Of a stretch of 8,705 bases of DNA, positions 6,054 through 8,705 are shown in pieces; positions within the stretch are counted from its first letter, which is position 1, and every line of letters starts with the position of its first letter. The DNA is from DASXIW01 sp036497785 (GTDB lineage: Bacteria > Pseudomonadota > Alphaproteobacteria > Acetobacterales > Acetobacteraceae): assembly GCA_036497785.1 (NCBI GenBank), contig DASXIW010000163.1:1-8705 (forward strand), written 5' to 3'. The translations under genes were made by a program, and so were the position numbers. Under the pieces are notes generated by a model. It was not told the origin of the DNA. It saw only the letters and a program-made list of their open reading frames with translations, and ran no database searches.

Positions 6054-7718
6054 ATGACCACCCAATCTTCCCCCCTTCCTTCGCCCACATCCGACGTCCC
6101 GACGTCTCACCCTCTCAACCGCACGGCCCTTGCGGCGCGCCTGCATAACGCGGCCCCCAGCATAGTGGCCATGGCGCTGCTGCTGGCGGCGCTGGCGCTG
6201 GTGATGCTGACCGCATTGCAATCGCCGGAAAAAGACGACATCGCCTGGCTGCTTTATGTCGCGCGCAAATGGCTCGCTGGGAAGCGGCTGTATGAGGACC
6301 TCATCGAGGTCAATCCGCCGCTGATCATCTGGATCTATGCCGTGCCGGCCTGGATCGCCAACCGGCTCGGCGCCGAACCCCGCCTGGTGGCGACTCCTCT
6401 CTTCGCTCTCTGCGCGCTGGGATCGGCCTGGTGGAGCGCCACGTTGCTGCGCGGCCGCGCCGCCATCTTCGCCCGCCGGCAACCGGCCTTCGCGGCGATC
6501 GGCATCGTTTTGCTGGCGATACCGGGCGTGGAGTTCGGCCAGCGCGAGCATTTGCTGGTGGCCGCGGCGCTGCCCTATCTCGTTATTTTCGCGCGCGTCC
6601 TCGCCGGCGAGCGCGCGCCGCGTTGCCTGTCGGTCGCGGCCGGCATGCTCGCCGGCCTGGGCTGCGCGCTGAAGCCGACCTATGCGCTGGTCTTCGTCAT
6701 GCTGGAACTGGTGGCGCTCGCCCGCGGCCTGCGCCCCGTGCGCCTGGGCACAATCGCAGCAGCCGTGACCATGGCCGCCTACGGCCTGATCGTCGTGCTG
6801 TTCTGCCCGGCCTTCCTGGCCAAGGCGGTGCCGCTCGCCCTGGCGCTATATGGCGGCACGGATACGGCGCTCAGCCCGTTGGTCGGCGAAAGCTGGCGGG
6901 TTCTGATGGGGCTTGGGGTGTCGATGCTGCTGTGCTGGCTCAGCCGCGACACGCTGCGCCAACGCGCGCCCTATGTGCAGATGCTGATCCTGACACTGAC
7001 GGCCTTCGCCGCCGGTGCGGCCCTGTCCTTCCTGCTGGAGGGCAAGAACTGGTTCTACCACCGCCTTCCCGCCACCATGACGACGTTGCTGGCGCTGCTC
7101 GCCTGGATCGCGGTGATGCTGCCCGAACTGCGTCGGCAGGGCTGGCGGCAGGCCCGCCCCGTGCTGCAAACCGGCATGGTCGCCGCCATGCTGATGGTGT
7201 TCGGCATGAGCGACTATAGTCGTCTGGTGCCCTGGGTGGAGGGGGCGGTTAATCCCGGCCAAACCACGGTGGTGAAGCTGGAACGCCTGGTGCGGCGCGA
7301 ACACGCCCACACCTACATCGCCTTTTCCGAATGGATCGCGCTGGGCTTTCCCGTGGTGAACAATACCGGCGTCACTTGGGCCAGCCGCTTCGATTCGATG
7401 TGGGCGCTGCGTGGCGAGTTGTGGCGCACGCGGCATGACGGCGTCGCCCCCAAGGCCTGGCCCATCCGGCGCTGGGTGGCGCGCGATTTTGTCGCCGGCT
7501 GCCCCGATCTCGCCGTGGTCGACACACGCGGCGGCATCAACTATGTCGCCGTCCTGGTGGCCTCCGATGCGGCTTTCGCCCAGGCCTGGTCGCATTACCG
7601 CGAGATCGCGGTGTTCGACGGGCTGCGCGTCCTCAAACGGGTCACGCCGGATTGCGCGCCGCCAAAGCCCACGGAGCAGCGTCTCTCATCCGCCGACCTG
7701 GAGGTGCCATTGCCGTAA
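6054..7718 (+). CDS. multi-pass membrane protein resembling GT-C glycosyltransferases, function unassigned
   Basis: Large inner-membrane protein of 554 residues. A polar N-terminus (1-35) leads to the first membrane helix (about 36-55), then a loop with an acidic pair, Asp61-Asp62 in SPEKDDIAWLLYVARKW, and the block GKRLYEDLIEVNPPLIIWIY (77-96). An acidic motif in the first periplasmic loop, then an RLYxD...NPPL block, is the pattern of GT-C (PMT/ArnT-like) lipid-linked sugar transferases. Further motifs are EFGQREHLLVAAALPYL (about 160-176) and GLGCALKPTY (201-210). About nine to eleven more hydrophobic stretches follow to residue about 390. The last 150-160 residues, with ASRFDSMWAL and VVDTRGG, are soluble and probably periplasmic. 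The ATG at 6054 has GAGG (6047-6050) only three bases upstream, a tight spacing. No polysaccharide or lipid-A gene is adjacent, so donor and acceptor are unknown. Confidence 0.82.
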   Translation: MTTQSSPLPSPTSDVPTSHPLNRTALAARLHNAAPSIVAMALLLAALALVMLTALQSPEKDDIAWLLYVARKWLAGKRLYEDLIEVNPPLIIWIYAVPAWIANRLGAEPRLVATPLFALCALGSAWWSATLLRGRAAIFARRQPAFAAIGIVLLAIPGVEFGQREHLLVAAALPYLVIFARVLAGERAPRCLSVAAGMLAGLGCALKPTYALVFVMLELVALARGLRPVRLGTIAAAVTMAAYGLIVVLFCPAFLAKAVPLALALYGGTDTALSPLVGESWRVLMGLGVSMLLCWLSRDTLRQRAPYVQMLILTLTAFAAGAALSFLLEGKNWFYHRLPATMTTLLALLAWIAVMLPELRRQGWRQARPVLQTGMVAAMLMVFGMSDYSRLVPWVEGAVNPGQTTVVKLERLVRREHAHTYIAFSEWIALGFPVVNNTGVTWASRFDSMWALRGELWRTRHDGVAPKAWPIRRWVARDFVAGCPDLAVVDTRGGINYVAVLVASDAAFAQAWSHYREIAVFDGLRVLKRVTPDCAPPKPTEQRLSSADLEVPLP

Positions 7719-7890
7719 AGCGCACCGACCTCCTATCCCCGATCGCACGACAATCCCTGCGGAAGATCGTTATTCCGTGATATTTCGACATAGGATCGAT
7801 TTTCCAGTCGTTTAGATCGCTTGGCGCACAGTATAGCCAGCAAGGTGAGGCAATCGCCTCGCTCAACCGGATCGGGGAGGCACCAGGCGC
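7719..7890. other. intergenic region upstream of the hydrolase, with two small hairpins
   Basis: CGGAA (7760-7764) can pair with TTCCG (7773-7777); it has no T-run after it, so it is a poor terminator candidate. GAGGC (7847-7851) pairs with GCCTC (7856-7860) around AATC, 30 bases before the hydrolase ATG, and could sit in its 5' leader. The middle part (7771-7816) is AT-rich compared with the flanks and probably holds the promoter, but I cannot place -35/-10 boxes with confidence. Confidence 0.35.
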
Positions 7891-8705
7891 ATGGGCACCA
7901 TCACGGCCAAGGACGGCACGCAGATCTTCTTCAAGGATTGGGGTACCGGCCAACCGGTCGTCTTCTGCCATGGCTGGCCACTCAGCGCCGATGCCTGGGA
8001 CGGACAGATGATGTTCCTCGGGGAGCACGGCTACCGCGTCATCGCGCATGACCGGCGCAGCCATGGCCGGTCGGGCCAGAGCTGGACGGGCAACGACATG
8101 GACACCTACGCCGAGGACCTGTCCATCCTGCTCGACACGCTGGACGTGCGGAACGCCGTCCTGGTCGGCCATTCCACCGGCGGCGGCGAGGCCGCGCATT
8201 ATATCGGCCGCTACGGCAGCGGCCGCATCGCCAAACTCGTGCTGGTCAGCGCGGTCCCGCCACTGATGCTGAAGACGGACGCCAATCCGGGTGGCCTGCC
8301 CATCGCGGTCTTCGACGGCATCCGCAAGGCCACATTCGACAACCGGTCGCAGTTCTTCAAGGAACTCGCCCTACCCTTCTATGGCTATAACCGGCCGGGA
8401 GCCAAGCTCTCCGAAGGTGTCCGCGACTCCTTCTGGCTCCAGGGCATGCTGGGTGGCATCAAGGGTCTGTACGACTGCATCAAGGAATTTTCGGAGGTCG
8501 ATTACACCGAGGACCTCAAGAAGATCGACGTGCCGACGCTGGTCGTGCATGGCGACGACGATCAGATCGTGCCGATCGGCGCCGCGGGCACGATGTCTTC
8601 GAAAATCGTCAAGGGCGCCGTCCTCAAGGTCTATCCCGGCGCCCCCCATGGCCTGCCGACGACCCACCAGGACCAGCTGAACGCCGACCTGCTCGCCTTC
8701 ATCAA
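7891..8705 (+). CDS. alpha/beta hydrolase, chloroperoxidase (cofactor-free haloperoxidase) type, C-terminus cut by window edge
   Basis: Serine-hydrolase fold protein close to the non-heme, non-metal chloroperoxidase/arylesterase group. Such enzymes hydrolyse esters and, with acetate and peroxide, can show perhydrolase or halogenation activity; the natural substrate is usually unknown. 271 codons are visible; the family has about 273-278 residues, so only a few are missing. The start, TITAKDGTQIFFKDWGTGQP, is typical. HGWP (27-30) forms the oxyanion region. The triad is Ser95 in VGHSTGGGE, Asp224 in HGDDDQIVP and His253 in PGAPHG. Other family blocks are AHDRRSHGRS (52-61), GNDMDTYAEDL (67-77) and VSAVPPLMLKT (119-129). 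ATG 7891 follows GGGGAGG (7874-7880) with a 10-base spacer. No signal peptide, so cytoplasmic. The gene appears transcribed alone after a 172-base gap. Confidence 0.95.
   Translation, partial: MGTITAKDGTQIFFKDWGTGQPVVFCHGWPLSADAWDGQMMFLGEHGYRVIAHDRRSHGRSGQSWTGNDMDTYAEDLSILLDTLDVRNAVLVGHSTGGGEAAHYIGRYGSGRIAKLVLVSAVPPLMLKTDANPGGLPIAVFDGIRKATFDNRSQFFKELALPFYGYNRPGAKLSEGVRDSFWLQGMLGGIKGLYDCIKEFSEVDYTEDLKKIDVPTLVVHGDDDQIVPIGAAGTMSSKIVKGAVLKVYPGAPHGLPTTHQDQLNADLLAFI

Noticed and set aside
5397..6551. A 384-codon minus-strand frame opposite the DUF1345 and GT-C-like genes
   Set aside because: Low-complexity Arg/Gln/Gly composition and full overlap with two well-supported genes mark it as a shadow frame.
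1..8705. CRISPR arrays, tRNA/rRNA genes, transposases, toxin-antitoxin or phage-defence genes
   Set aside because: I looked on both strands and saw no regularly spaced repeats, cloverleaf sequence or protein motifs of these classes.

Overview
The window is GC-rich (ordinary codons end mostly in G or C) and carries compact chromosomal genes typical of an alphaproteobacterium. Tat-exported solute-binding proteins, paired short chromate transporters, a YeiH-type exporter and a chloroperoxidase-like hydrolase would fit a Rhodospirillales/Acetobacteraceae-like organism. That placement is inference from gene content and style; no marker gene is present.

Layout. (1) Minus strand, 1-1999: the N-terminal half of a family 5 ABC substrate-binding protein runs off the left edge. 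Upstream of it on the same strand lie two overlapping half-size chromate-transporter genes (N-half then C-half). (2) Plus strand, 2067-3853: DNA-3-methyladenine glycosylase I (tag), followed at once by an M20-type Zn amidohydrolase of the N-carbamoyl-L-amino-acid hydrolase/allantoate amidohydrolase group. (3) 3857-3962: a two-hairpin, inverted-repeat-bounded palindromic element between convergent genes. It probably terminates the amidohydrolase transcript and supplies the stop codon of the next gene. (4) Minus strand, 3960-5051: a YeiH-family putative sulfate exporter. (5) Plus strand, 5304-5990: a DUF1345 membrane protein, preceded by a possible 24-residue leader ORF whose stop overlaps its start. 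(6) Plus strand, 6054-7718: a large multi-pass protein resembling GT-C glycosyltransferases, function unassigned. (7) Plus strand, 7891 to the right edge: a chloroperoxidase-type alpha/beta hydrolase lacking only its last few residues.

How the genes work together. The only clear functional unit is the pair of chromate-transporter halves, which probably form one transporter. The tag and amidohydrolase genes are likely co-transcribed but have no obvious shared pathway. The rest looks like independent housekeeping and accessory metabolism. I found no phage, IS transposase, CRISPR array, tRNA/rRNA or defence system, and no convincing new multi-gene system. The most interesting non-coding signal is the structured element at 3857-3962.
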